Source: Aphanomyces cochlioides (taxonomy: Eukaryota; Oomycota; Saprolegniomycetes; Saprolegniales; Verrucalvaceae). From it: 64,000 bases of DNA. The notes beneath the pieces were generated by a model. It saw only the letters and a list, made by a program, of their open reading frames with translations. It was not told the origin of the DNA and made no database searches. The stretch is from the NCBI GenBank assembly GCA_019828595.1, contig JAHQRK010000002.1, positions 3,906,001 to 3,970,000 of the forward strand, given 5' to 3'. A program made the translations under genes and the position numbers. Shown one piece after another: positions 33,399 through 45,400 of the stretch. The first letter of the stretch is position 1; each line of letters opens with the position of its first letter.

Positions 33399-35127
33399 GT
33401 CGATGCCGCTTCACGAAATGGATTTCCCACTGGGCTCAAGCTTGAAACGGCCCACGGAGAAACAAGTTCAAAAGCAAGATGGAAGACACAGTATACAAAA
33501 ATCAAGTCTAATTCATATCTCACCAGTGTCGACCTTATCACCGTCAATACAAAAGCATCCTTAATGCAAGCTTTTCCAATTGCAATAAGAACTTTTTCCT
33601 TTAAAACATTGCCTGAGATTCAGAATTTCAAACTTATTCTCAACGCTAGGACAATTTGAGATCCTTAAGACCTATTTTGTATATGCTTACATGCACGAGA
33701 TACAGGGATTGTCGAGCCTTTCTGTGGAAATCTCGGCGCTCGACTCGGTAGACTCAATAAAGACGGACTAGCTCTATGGTTGCTACCACTTGGACTAGAT
33801 CTTATCCTTTCTGAGCTTATTGAAGCTTGGAATGGTTTGGTCGCAATGCTGGAATGGCATTCGTTCCGTGGATGTCGTCACGTGCAGCGGTAGTTGGTCG
33901 CATGCCAATCAAACCATTTGTTCGAACGTGCCACTCAACCCGACAACTTCTCCGCCACTTTACCAATATCTCGCTCCATTCGATGGACAGAGATGCGGGC
34001 TATCGGTCGATGAGGATGGATATCTTGGTGCCAGTATCGCTCGACGGCCAGCCAAAGTGGGCTCACTGGACGGAAAAAAAACTCGGCATTGGCGGTACTG
34101 ACCACTCGTTGCCGCCATTGACAAACACCAAAAATGGACTCGAGTCTGTAGACCCTAGAACGAGTAACGCGGCCGTTTTTCTTCAACACTTTGATGCATT
34201 GCAACAATCCAGACCGTCATGGATAGACATGAGTCAATCGTCAGAAGCGGGACGGACATCGTCACGACGGGCGTGTGGCCAGTTTTTTTGCAGAAAGACG
34301 ACGGGGACGACGCACGTCTTGACTGTGTGGGTGACAGGGGGATAAAGAGTCCCAAGGTTCGAATAGGGGGCTTTGCCCTTCGTATCTTTGTAGACTTGAG
34401 GTCTCAACTATCACTCTTAAAACTTAACGTGCAGTACGACGTTACAGTCATTTGACTGAGCGTATGTGTTTTTTACAGTTCAATTTTTGTCAGAAATTGG
34501 AAAGAGAAACACGAAGAGTCTGGACATGACCGAGCCAAAGTTTTCGATCCAAACGGACGAGAGCATGACCTGAGAAGAGCTAGTACAACGGAGAGTGCGT
34601 CCTAACGATGCACAAGCAGGATATATACGTTGCTACGTGCAACTTGATGCCATCTTTTCTCGCATTAATGGTGGGTGAATTTTTGCGATGATTGAAAATG
34701 CGAATACAGCACATCCACACACCAAGTTTAGTAGCATTGCTTGCATAAGCGCATGATAAACCCCACTGGACATTTCCACTGTGTGTAAGACGGATACGTA
34801 CTGTCTTGACAGTGTGAGATGCAAACGACGGAAATTTGCTTTAGCCTGTATCGAGGATGTTCGTTTTGTCAACGAAAACGATTTGCTACCGCTAGACACC
34901 CAATTGGCCTTTAGCCTACGCTCTTACTATGCACATGTTCAAGTCAAGGAGGGTATGACTATCGGTCATTGCTGGACTTGACCATCCGTGTACAAATCCA
35001 TGCAATATGATGCTACATAAGAATGGCTACGCTGTTTGGCTGAATGCAAATAGCCCCTTATTTTGAGTAGGGTTGTCAAATGTCACTGCAAAGGATGGGC
35101 CAGCATTAAGGAAAGCTCATATCTTTA
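33399..35127. other. Unassigned intergenic region
   Basis: No gene that I can support. An open frame at 33827-34345 (+, 172 codons) shows no recognisable domain; other frames in the same stretch also look partly coding, as in a decayed element. Confidence 0.4.
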
Positions 35128-35388
35128 GGAAATGGTTATTCCCCCATTTTGGCTATTTCCCCCTAAAGTTCATTTTGACACTTGTTTTGCCCTGGCCTCC
35201 CAACAATCACCCGCCATTTTAGCACACTCAACTACTGCAAACACTTAAAATGTGCCGAGGTTATGGACGTCATCGCGGACGCTCACGGCGCCGCCATGCC
35301 TTTAATGCGTCGGAAATGCTGGACAATAAATGTATAAAAATGAATTTTAGGGGGGAAATAGCCAAAATGGGGGGACATAGTCATTTCC
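35128..35388. mobile_element. Foldback MITE, 261 bp, TA-flanked
   Basis: Inverted repeats of roughly 45-50 bp (left 35128-35177, right about 35337-35388), sharing CCCCCATTTTGGCTATTTCC, start GGAAATG and end CATTTCC. TA dinucleotides lie on both sides. The TA flank suggests Tc1/mariner mobilisation. Confidence 0.8.
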
Positions 35389-36612
35389 TATCTTTGTCAT
35401 ATTATCCACTCGATTCCAAATTGGACTGGGCTGTCGAATCGCATCGACTTATTGAGTTGTTCGATTTGAGAATCGACTAGCCGATCATATGCCCTTAATT
35501 CGTCCTCACTTGTATACCCGCCTTGACGTTGACAGAAAAATTGCAACAACTATGGTACCATACGCAAAAGTTCCGAATGCCCAGCGTGGCTGATGACTCC
35601 AGGAGCAAATCTTTGAAATGGCATTGGTAAAAGATACATATAAAGACATTTTAAAATCGATTCGGCAAATCAACTTGAAAGTCCAAATTTGTGTGAAATT
35701 GACCACACCAGAAAAATCGACTAACAATCGACTAGCCAATCATATATCAGTATTTTCCATGTTTCGACTAATCAAATCACCTTAATTTTGTGGCGAGTGT
35801 TGTAAAATCATAAGTCAGAACATAGATCGAACCATAATTCTCTTTACCTGATACAAATTGTATTCTGAAAGTCTAGTCTTGAGTGAAGAATCCGTGTGAG
35901 CTCTCGCCTTTGCTACCATGCGTGGAATGGAAGCAACACCGTCAGCACGTCAAATCTCTCAAAGTGTTGACAGCAAGCTCACTTCAACTCAAAGTACTTT
36001 GGCAGTAGATCAAGATAATTTATGGGAATCTCCTTTGCCGCCAATACAGCATCAACTTACGGAGCAATTCCAGCTCTGTGGCATCGGTTAGAATGTCGTT
36101 GGTGGTGTCGAGTCGGTGCTGGTGTGAGCGCACTCCTTCATAACAGGAATGGCATGAAAACAGGAGTGGCATTGCTCATCAGAACTCGTCAAATGGTCTG
36201 TTCGCCAGCTGACTGCGCGTTGATGGGGTTTCGCAGTTGAAAGTGCCAAGTTTCTGTCAACAATTACGATGCTGTCCATCAGGGTTCATACGCTCTTGGA
36301 CAAAGTTGGGTTCGTAGGTGAACGCAGCACCGTGCTCATTTTATCCCCTTGTTAATTTCATTGATTGATCTTGACACGTTCATCAAGGCTTTGCTGTTGT
36401 GGTTTTGTTGTCGACGTGATAACCGCACCCAAAGCGTGGCAAGTCTTGAATCTGGATTTGTGTAATGGATGCAGGCACCGGTCCTGCAGCGCCATGGACC
36501 GGGACACTGGATTTCTTCCACGACTCCTGGTAGAAATCCAGGAAGACATCGTTCCGATCTTGCTCATCGTTGAACAGCAAACACATCGTTCGTCTTGCAC
36601 AAGTGAATTTAC
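35389..36612. other. Intergenic upstream of secreted acidic protein gene
   Basis: No gene is supported. Direct repeats of ATCGACTAGCCRATCATAT occur at about 35472 and 35730. Confidence 0.4.
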
Positions 36613-37353
36613 ATGGTGTGCATCAAGCCAACTCTGCTAGTCGTCGTGGCAGCGACAGCTTGCGCCTCTGCTACACCAATTGAGGATGCAGAAGTCGCTC
36701 ATATTCCTCGTCTTGGTCACAGTACACAGTCAGACCACAACGTTCACAACAGTCCGAAAGAGTTCAAGGTCCTCGAAATGAAGAAGGCCCGTCCAAAGCG
36801 CCGTCTACGTATCGATAAAGTTGAGCAAGGTGGCGATGCAATGTCTGATGGTATCCGCAGTCATAATGGAGCACGTGACGAGAAAACGATACAGGAAAAC
36901 AAAGAGAGCAACACAAACACCCACGCGACTCGTATCCAGGCAGAGTTAGATGACTACAATGGTGTGGAACATGACATTTTCAACCTCAAGCGAGCAGCCG
37001 CTAACGAGGGAGTGGTCGACAACCATGCTGTTGAGATTGAAAAACTGAAATTTAAAGCGGTGACACGTCACAAGAGGGAAGTCAAGAGTGTCGTTCGACG
37101 TGAACAAGAAGCGATCAAGAAGGCGCTTCTCCAAATAAGCCACGAAAACCATGCAGCAGAAACACTCGAGCACGACTTAAAGTTCAAGTCACATGACGAC
37201 GATGATGACGATAAGTTGGCAAGTCACGGGAAAACCAAGAGTTTCAGCAACAGCACCGACAAAGAAAACAAGACGAGTGGTAACCCCACGGCGTCAGTGT
37301 CGATTACCATGTCTGTTGTCCTTGGCGTCGTTGTGGCGACATTCCTCAATTAA
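36613..37353 (+). CDS. Secreted acidic protein with GPI-like tail, paralogue 1
   Basis: The 246-residue product starts with a clear signal peptide (MVCIKPTLLVVVAATACASA). It then has a basic, charged body, a GVEHDIFNLKRAAANEGVVD motif, a coiled region with KHR/KRE charge runs, a short Asp run (SHDDDDDDK), a Ser/Asn/Lys-rich spacer, and a hydrophobic C-terminus (SITMSVVLGVVVATFLN) of the kind exchanged for a GPI anchor. Its closest relative in the window is at 41474-42379, which shares the signal region, the GVEHDIFNLKR block and the same C-terminal VATFLN. A cell-surface or secreted location is predicted. No known domain or enzymatic function is seen. Confidence 0.85.
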   Translation: MVCIKPTLLVVVAATACASATPIEDAEVAHIPRLGHSTQSDHNVHNSPKEFKVLEMKKARPKRRLRIDKVEQGGDAMSDGIRSHNGARDEKTIQENKESNTNTHATRIQAELDDYNGVEHDIFNLKRAAANEGVVDNHAVEIEKLKFKAVTRHKREVKSVVRREQEAIKKALLQISHENHAAETLEHDLKFKSHDDDDDDKLASHGKTKSFSNSTDKENKTSGNPTASVSITMSVVLGVVVATFLN

Positions 37354-39055
37354 CCCTTCAAATGTCGTTGTCTTGATGTCAAAATATCCGAGACTTTCAG
37401 GCGCACCGGGTACATGAAAATCCATTGTTCGACCCGTTGGTGCGTGGTGGAACATGTCGACGCTCATGAGTTTGCACCCACTTCAACAGACCATGAAGAC
37501 AATATTAGTTGGTGTCAGTGTATCTCTGATTCTTGACATCGTCGACTTTCTTCATGTCGCTTGCTACTTTCTTTTTGGACTTAAATTGAAGAGATTTTGT
37601 TTTTGATACTTCTATATTTTTCTCTAATCTATGAATTGTTTCTAAGATTGTTGCAAATAATTGCGCTAATTCTACCATTTTTCAATCGCTCCTATTTTCG
37701 GAGTGTTTTTTTGTTTTGTATTCTCTTTTATAACGGTTGTTTTCGTTTTGTTCTCTTTTAAAACTTTTCTTTTTTGCTGTCTTTTCTGTTTTCTTAAAAA
37801 GACTGGCTATTTTTTTCTGCTTTTGACTCTTCTTCGTCTTCGACGTGGAGTTCGCTTTTTCTTGAGCTTGATTGGCTGATTTTTTCTTGAGGCGGGCTGT
37901 GCGGTAATTGATGATCTCGCGGTCAGCGATCAGATTTTGCATTTGATTGTTGCACCGGATAAGGTTATCTGTAAGTCTTTGCACATTGCGAACGTCAGAG
38001 TTTTCGCTTCAGGGATTTGAGCGCGCAGTTTCTTGATGACAGAGTTTTGGAACGAGCAGAGTGGATAGATGTCGGTGCGCAACTTGGCCGCTTCGCTGGG
38101 AGTTGAGAATAAATCCGCTGTGGACTCGGTAGCCACAAATTGATGGATGCTTGATGCGCGGTTTTTGCTTCTAAGCATCTATAGAACACTCCTAGATTGT
38201 GTATGGATTAGTCGCAAGACTAGTAATTTGCTCCTTCAGTCGAGTGTCCATACTGCTCAAATGAGACTAACAACGCGGACTCACTCGTGGAGAAATTCTG
38301 TGATGTCAAGCAAAAGACCACACAACCACTTGAAGAAGACAGTTGAAAGACCTTTTCAATCAGAGGTGGAGGGACAGGGACAGACAAGAACACCCAGGGA
38401 GACAGGGTCAAAGGCAAAGGCAACAAAATGTAACACTTAAGCTGAGGAAGGCAAATTATAGAATGAATTTGATCTCCTTAACTCTCTCTAATCTAGCACA
38501 TCCTTTACTTGTAGCCACATCCTTAAAGTAACATCGCTTTTGGCTCCATGTCTTAACCTTTCGTACATCCATTTATCTCTCGATCGCTGATTTAGCAAAG
38601 TTAGAACTATCCCAGCAACATTAAACGCATCCAGTTATATGCAGGACGTGATGACGATGTTCTACATATCCTTGCTTTGAATGGACTGCCGAATCGAGAT
38701 AACGCGATAACATTGTGGTGTCTTAACTTTCCGTGTCAGACTGTTTCTCAGTTGCCAAATAGGTGTGCTGACGTGAAGCCCAAGAGCCCAAGCAGCGCAA
38801 CGGCCACGGAGCTCTTCATCCCCCAAACAGGTTTCAAAGCACAAGATTATCACGGTAGTTATTAGTATTCACATTATTAATGATATTTTACAGTAATAGC
38901 CGGTTCCTCACTACTAACGGTATTAATATCAGTGACGTTATTGGAAAAATGCCCTGGATATCAATCTCTCACTTTTTGACCACTTCCGTAGAAACTCTTG
39001 ACCACAACCCATTGCCAATAAAGAGGATACAGTACTTCGAAGTACTTCAGTACTA
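37354..39055. other. Intergenic with a possible gene relic
   Basis: Apart from the degenerate - strand frames at 37682-38178 nothing is recognised. AGTACTTCGAAGTACTTCAG directly precedes the mariner insertion site. Confidence 0.4.
37682..38178 (-). pseudogene. Unassigned coding-like stretch, frameshifted
   Basis: The frame starts MLRSKNRASSIHQFVATEST and runs to about 37995, then must shift to continue NVQRLTDNLIRCNNQMQNLI and a very Lys-rich tail ending at 37682. The composition (helical, basic C-terminus) and shift suggest a decayed gene. I recognise no family. Confidence 0.35.
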
Positions 39056-40911
39056 CTCTGGTCCGAAATGATTGCAGTATATCACTTCTCATTGGCGGCA
39101 TTTTTCTAAATATGCTCGTTTTTATCTTCTGATTGGCTGTTCAAATGGAGCGATCTAAGACCTTTGATTGGATAACTTTTGGAGCATCCAACTCGTTTTC
39201 GTTCGTCAGATAGAAGCGACCAAAGTTGCTCCCACTTGGCTAGCAAAGACAAATCGATCGGCCAGAGAGTCATTTACAAAGTTTACTTGTGTCTAACACG
39301 TTCAATACGTTTCACGTTGTCTCTTGATGCCCACTGAACCACACCGATCGAGCGCTTGTCGTCCTTCAAAGACAGAGCGCAAGCGGAACCTCCGGCACGA
39401 CGAACGGCTTGCCATCTACGAAGCTCTTCTATCCTGCATTTCTGGCGGCCGTCTACCGCATGGCATCTTCGCAACATTAGCAGCCAAGTATCGATGCCAC
39501 TCGGATACAATCTCCCGTCTGTGGGCTCGAGCTAGACTCTCCTTGAGGAAAGGCTCGTCGTCCGCTGATGTCAGCGCCAAAATCAAAGGTAAAACCCTCA
39601 AAATTTTATTTCTATCCAAGTTTTATCGAAATTGACAGGAATAATGTTTTAAAGGTTTACCTTTTTAGGCAATTCTGGCCGCAAGAAAAAGAGATCGGCC
39701 GCGGCAATTGTAGAAGCTGTCAAGTCAGCACCATTGGAAGATCGACAAAATCTTCGAACCATGGCTACACAATGTGGAATACCCAAGACGACGCTCATCC
39801 GTTTCATGAAAGAAGAACGAGGATTGAAGGCACGGTCAAGTCATTGCAAGGCATACTTGACTGAAGCCAACAAAGTCGCTCGAATGCAACATGCCATGTC
39901 CTTTCTGCGACCTTCGTCTCGTTCGAACCACATCTTCACCAGCATGCACAATATCGTGCATGTTGACGAAAAGTGGTTTTATGTGACGAAGGTCAAGAAA
40001 CGGTTCTACGTGTTTCCTGACGAAGTACTGCCCAAGCGGTCCACGAAGTCGAAACATTTTATCACGAAGATAATGTTCCTTGCGGCGGTGGCAAGACCCC
40101 ATTATGACCATCATCACGAGCGCTTTTTCGATGGCAAGATTGGGATTTGGCCCTTTGTCGAGAAGACGGTTGCCAAGCGTGCGAGCAAGAATCGCCCTAA
40201 AGGTACAATCTTGACGGAGTCCCAGACAGTGACGTCAGAAATATACAAGGCGATGATTTTGTCCAACGTTATTCCTGCGATACAAGCAAACTTCCCTCGT
40301 GGCGACCAATCTCGAACAATTCTGCTGCAACAAGATAATGCAAGTCCGCATCGTCGAATGACAACAAGCCTTCTCGTGGAAAATGCCATTTATGGTATCG
40401 AAACAGCGCCGCAGCCTCCAAACAGCCCCCACTTTAATGTTCTAGACTTAGGATTTTTTAATTCTATTCAAAGCCTACAGTATCAAAAGCTTACTCGTAC
40501 AATCGATGAGTTATTGATGCCGTAGAAAGCCCGTTCAATGAGCTGCCTTCGAGTACTCTCTCGAAAACATTCATTACCTTGCAGAAGGTCATGGAAAGAG
40601 CTCTGGAAGCGAAGGGTGGCAATGATTTTCCACTCCCTCACATGAATAAAGACGCTTCAATCAAGGACCTCTCGACGTTCAATGTGATTTGCGATCCACT
40701 TATTTTTGAAAGTGCTCAAAACCACCTCAGCGATATTGATTTCCCCTAAATAAATTCCCCTAAATAAACAGCATTAATAAAATGCCATTTTGCATTATAT
40801 TTTTGACGAAGAAAATAAGATGTCAGGGCTCAATACAAACTTTAGTATATTTTCCTGGAGGCACAATACTTTAATCAAGTAAAAATATCCTGCAATCATT
40901 TCGGACCAGAG
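39056..40911. mobile_element. Tc1/mariner element, 1.86 kb
   Basis: Inverted repeats CTCTGGTCCGAAATGATTGC (onward; 22 bp exact) lie at 39056 and ending at 40911. The left flank is TA (39054-39055); the right flank has become TG. The element encloses one transposase gene. The terminal hexamer is shared with the MITE at 20586-21194. Confidence 0.9.
39327..40749 (+). pseudogene. Mariner-like transposase with intron, C-terminal frameshift
   Basis: Exon 1 is 39327-39588 and exon 2 starts at 39669 (80-nt GT-AG intron, phase 1). N-terminal helix-turn-helix motifs precede the catalytic domain: HVDEKWFYVTK (first Asp), LLQQDNASPH (second Asp), and PNSPHFNVLDLGFFNSIQSL (third Asp, 36 residues after the second). 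The NVLDLGFF form is that of plant-type mariner transposases (typically DD39D). Near 40510 a one-base change shifts the frame, so the present frame ends at 40525, while a conserved-looking tail continues in another frame to 40749. The catalytic triad itself is intact. Confidence 0.85.
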
Positions 40912-41473
40912 TGGTATCAAATTACGAGTCTAGCGAGAAGGGGTGCAAAATCTCTCAAACTTCAGTTTTCTCAAATAACATGTCACTCCGTTAAATGTGA
41001 AGCACGTCATGACAATCAACGTTTTATTGGCTATTTTAATACACTTTTTACCAATCTAACGTCATTATATTTAGTAATGGGACAAATCTATTGCACCCGC
41101 GTTGTCTGCGCACAGACAAGGCAACTCAACAATCGCTTTCAAGCTTTCCCTCTCGGACAAACTGTCCTCTGTGGCTTTACAGTCGCGGTGTGAGACGATG
41201 GCCCTCATGTCGCACCAAGAATCCAGGAAAGGAATAATTCACGTAATCTTCCTTATTGTATGGTATTCCCGTAATGGTGCCATGTTATGGCTTGGTTTAG
41301 TGCACCATGTCACAAATCCAGGAGGCCATTTGTATTTTATTCAATTATTATACAAATTCCATTATATAATACATTTTCTCGATTTAAATTTCTTCAAATG
41401 CCAGTGTGGTCAATTGTAGCATGGTTTGTCGCTCGTCGCGCACCATCGTCCGACTTTGGACAAGTCAAACTAC
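40912..41473. other. Intergenic upstream of second secreted acidic gene
   Basis: AT-rich; no gene or repeat is recognised. Confidence 0.4.
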
Positions 41474-42379
41474 ATGGTGAGCGCCAAGCCAGCTTTACTG
41501 ATCGTCCTTGCGGCGGCAGCTATCGCGTCTGCTTCTCCTTATGAAGATGGAGAAGTAGCTCCTGTACCATACCGTGGACACCATGCACAGATTGCCCAAC
41601 AGGCTCACGGTAGTCACAACGCTGCCAAGATCCGCAAAAGCAAGAAGGGCCGTCCACAGCGCCTCCGACACGCCGACCAAGATCAGCAAGATGAAGACGC
41701 ATTGACGGATGCCAAACGCATGCACAGTAACAATGGTGCGCACGACTTAAAAGCGATATCGCCCGATGCATTGGCAAAGAAACTGCAAAAGAAATATGCT
41801 AGGAAGAAGGTTGGAAAAAAGAAGGACAAACAGACGCCTCCCGCATCTGCTAGCGAGAACCAACCTGATGAAGACGACGGCGTGGAACATGACATTTTCA
41901 ACCTCAAGCGAGAAGCTGCTAACTCAGGCGCGTATGACACCAACACGATCTCGACTGAAAAGCTCCACAAGACAGTCGTGTCTAAGCACAAGAAGGAAGT
42001 CGAGAATGTCGTTCAACATGAACAAGATGCAATCAAGAAAGCGTTGACGAAAGGCAGTGATGGAAACCACGCAGATGATACCAATGAAAATGACGCAGTT
42101 AAATCCAAGTCCGATGACGACGACGATGATGACGATGATGACGACGACGATGACGACGATGATGATGACGATGATGACGATGACGGTGCGGATGCAAGCC
42201 ATGGCAAAGGCAAGAGTCTCAGCAAGAGCACTGACAAGAGCACCGACAAGAGCAACGACAAGAGCAACGACAAGAGCAACGACAAGAGCAACGACAAGAA
42301 GAGTGGCGCCTCCATGGCGTCTCTATCGATGGCCTTGTCAGTCGTCGTCGGTGTCTTCGTGGCGACATTCCTCAATTAA
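41474..42379 (+). CDS. Secreted Asp-rich protein with GPI-like tail, paralogue 2
   Basis: The 301-residue product begins MVSAKPALLIVLAAAAIASA, a signal peptide; the ATG at 41474 is preferred over an in-frame upstream codon because the leader then starts at the hydrophobic core. The body is basic and charged, and the motif NGAHDLKAIS is followed by a Lys-rich run. Next come GVEHDIFNLKREAANSGAYD, an almost pure Asp tract of over 20 residues, a repeat of KSTD/KSND tetrads, and a hydrophobic end (LSMALSVVVGVFVATFLN) like a GPI signal. It is a paralogue of the gene at 36613-37353 on the same strand, with the mariner element between them. Poly-Asp could bind calcium or mineral surfaces, but this is speculation. 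Confidence 0.87.
   Translation: MVSAKPALLIVLAAAAIASASPYEDGEVAPVPYRGHHAQIAQQAHGSHNAAKIRKSKKGRPQRLRHADQDQQDEDALTDAKRMHSNNGAHDLKAISPDALAKKLQKKYARKKVGKKKDKQTPPASASENQPDEDDGVEHDIFNLKREAANSGAYDTNTISTEKLHKTVVSKHKKEVENVVQHEQDAIKKALTKGSDGNHADDTNENDAVKSKSDDDDDDDDDDDDDDDDDDDDDDDDGADASHGKGKSLSKSTDKSTDKSNDKSNDKSNDKSNDKKSGASMASLSMALSVVVGVFVATFLN
42112..42185 (+). repeat. GAY codon tract encoding poly-Asp
   Basis: An array of GAT/GAC codons lies inside the secreted protein gene. It is followed at about 42218-42300 by a 12-bp repeat encoding KSTD/KSND. Both are likely length-variable. Confidence 0.9.
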
Positions 42380-42447
42380 TGCAATAAACTCCATCTTTTA
42401 TCGTTTTTCCAGTCAAAAGCTTGTTACTCAGTGAAGCTAGGATAAAC

Positions 42448-45400
42448 TTACGCAGTAAGGTTGAATTCCGACCGAAAAGCAGATATGAAAGTGTCTGATG
42501 TGGAGTTTTCAAGCGCTTGAAGGCATTTCGTAGCCACTTTGGGATTCTCTCGCTGGAGAAAACTTCGTTTGATGTGCACTAATGTCTTCCACTCGTCGCT
42601 CTCAATCTGTCGCCAAACACGCCATGCAGTCTTGACGTACCCTTGAGCTTCCATCAGCACGGCCAATTCAACCCACGCATGGCGAGTTATGGTCTCACTC
42701 GCGCGAAGATGGGCAAGATACAAGTTGATGGCTTCAGCTGGATCCGTGTAGACTCGGGTCCGCGCTTGATACAACAGTACGGTAGCCGAATCGTCCAGAC
42801 CAAACTGGTCGATCGTGTTGAGAGCTGTTTGTGCGTGTGTCTTAGCCTCAGCAGTTTCACCAACTTGAGCATGAATACAACTCGACAGAATATGCCACAA
42901 CCAAGAGCTGTATGGGCTGTCACTCTGCGGCGGATGCCTTGCGAGCCACTGTTTGGCTCGAGTCACAATCGACAGGTCGGAGGGATTTTTCACAAAGCGC
43001 TTGAGCATACCAATGGCAACGACAAGAGGAGCTAATGGATCGGCAGGATTCAAATGGAGCCACTTGCGGCACTCGGTGTCTGAAGAATGCCAAGATGTGA
43101 ACAATTGGACTGCGGACTCGATTTGCATGCGATGGAGCTGGGCTTCAAACAGAAGACGAGCGGATGAAACCTTGGACAAATCGACCTCAAGATCGCCAAA
43201 TGCAAGCTTTGCGCGGGCACGAGCGAGATAACCTTCGGGGTCTTGAGGGAACTCGGATGTCCAGTAATCGCAAATGCGTTTTACGCCAAGATGATCGTGG
43301 CGAGAAATATAAATGTCCACAAGTGGTGCACACAAAGATTGTAGAATTGTCTGTTCTTTGGATTGCCACCAATCGAGTCCATACAGAGCAAGGAGTGTCT
43401 TTGTAACTTCTTCCGAGGGAAATCGACTGAGTAGAGCTTCGAGGTTTCGACGGCATGAATCTCGTCGACCAAGTTGGTGCAAGATAACTTGTTGAGCCAA
43501 GAGAACGTGTACATTGTCAACAAAATCGTCAGATTGGATCAAGGCGAGAGCTTTTTCATGTTCACCACGGTCCAGATGAATCTTCCATCGTTGTCAATTC
43601 TCATCAAATTGATATAATTACCTGCGCGAGCAAGAGGTTATGGGGAGTGGAACGTTTCTTTAGGTATGCTTGAGCGGCACCAAACTGCTTTTGGTGTACT
43701 TGTGCTTGAGCCAAATTGAGTAGAATGCCATCGCGAGTGGCTGTGTCTTGAACTCGATCAAGAGCTTTTTCAAAGGCATCAATAGCTTGGCCATACAAGC
43801 CAGTTCGCATCAAAGCCTAACCACGCATGAAGTCAACGTCAAGAGCATTTACCAAACCACTCCCAGACTGTTGGTGGCTGCGGCGTGATATCCATCACGC
43901 TCAGCAAACTTTTTCAACGCGAAGAGGGCTTGATCAAGGGATCCAGTGCGACTGATAAGCGCAGTGTAGGCAAAGCCATGCAAAATGTCCAAATCGAGCC
44001 GGAGCTCGATGGCGCAAGTGTAGGCTGCATGGGCATCGGCGAACGTATTCTTGCGGCATCCAAGGAGCCCATAACCAAGCCACATCGCGGGATGATTAGG
44101 ATTGACTCCCTGGAGAGACAAAAAGGCTTTTTGGGCCATAGCTACGAACAATGAGCTGACGTAAATACCATGTCTACATACCAAACAGCCCCGAGTGAAG
44201 ATACAACATGCCCAAGTTGGCCCAAGCTGCGTCTAGATTTTCCAACTCGATTGCTCGCACGAAGGCAAATTGCTTCAAGGCGACACTGCCACTTACTGCA
44301 CCGAATGCATTCCAAACGTTGGCATCATTTGGATTGATGCTCAGTGACTTGGTCAAATGCGATCGAGCGAGGTCAACATGACACTTCATAGCCTCAGGAT
44401 ATATCGGATTGTGGTCCAAGCCCCATTTGGTCACGGGAAAATGTTGCAAGAACCCCTTGGCTTGAGCAAGAATCCATTGGCAGATGCCAGCATCAAACAA
44501 AGCAACAGAATCGTCAGGTTGATCGGCAAGGACTTTAGCATACGCATCAGCGCCTTGAGAAAGGAATGCCAACCAGTCCTCAGTTGGTGGTAGGTAGAAG
44601 GCAAACATGTGAATGTCCCCGAGTAATTTGTACAAGCAAGGATTATGCTCTGTGGCCACACAAGTAGTCAAGACATGGGACGCTTGATGCAATTGAGCAA
44701 GACTGCGACCGTATAATCCTTGAGCGCACAGAGCTTTAGCTTGCGTAAAGAGGGTCTCGGCATGCAATTTATTGACTGCAGCGTTTGGCGATTCAATTGC
44801 AGTCAAGTGACCCAAAGCTTCATCAAGCAAGCCAAGAGAGAGCTCAATACGGGCTAGTTCACAAAGCACATTAGGAGTATTTGGTGCCAAGTCGAGAGCT
44901 TTCATGTACGACTTTTGCGCCGCAACGATGCGTCCAAAGACTTGGTAGACATGACCAAGGGCAGCCCAATACGAAGCATTTCCAGGAGCATTGCGAAGTA
45001 ATTTGTGCATGTTCCCAATTGCGGCTTCATCGTCATGGGAAAGTTGATACTGAGCTAGGCGTTCCAAGGCCCATGCAGCGTGGACTTGGCTGGCAGCATT
45101 GACGGACCACAGTTGAACGACGCGTGCATCTTCACCATGGGCTGTGTACATTTCAGTGAGAGTCAAACCAGCAATTTCACAGGATGGATCGAGAGAGAGT
45201 GCTTTGAGAAAACATTTCTCGGCACGGATGTTATCGCTAGCTATGGTTCGGTACCAAGATCCCAGCAAGCTAAAGATCCCCGCTTCTCGAGGGTTTAATT
45301 TGGCGGCACCAAGCAACATAGCTACACAGAAAGCCTTGTTTGTTTTGTGTTCGCCGCCAAGATCCCAATACACCCGTGCGAGGCGATATTTTAGCGTCCA

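Noticed and set aside
33827..34345. 172-codon + strand frame as a gene
   Set aside because: No domain, competing frames, and no promoter or intron evidence; left as unassigned.
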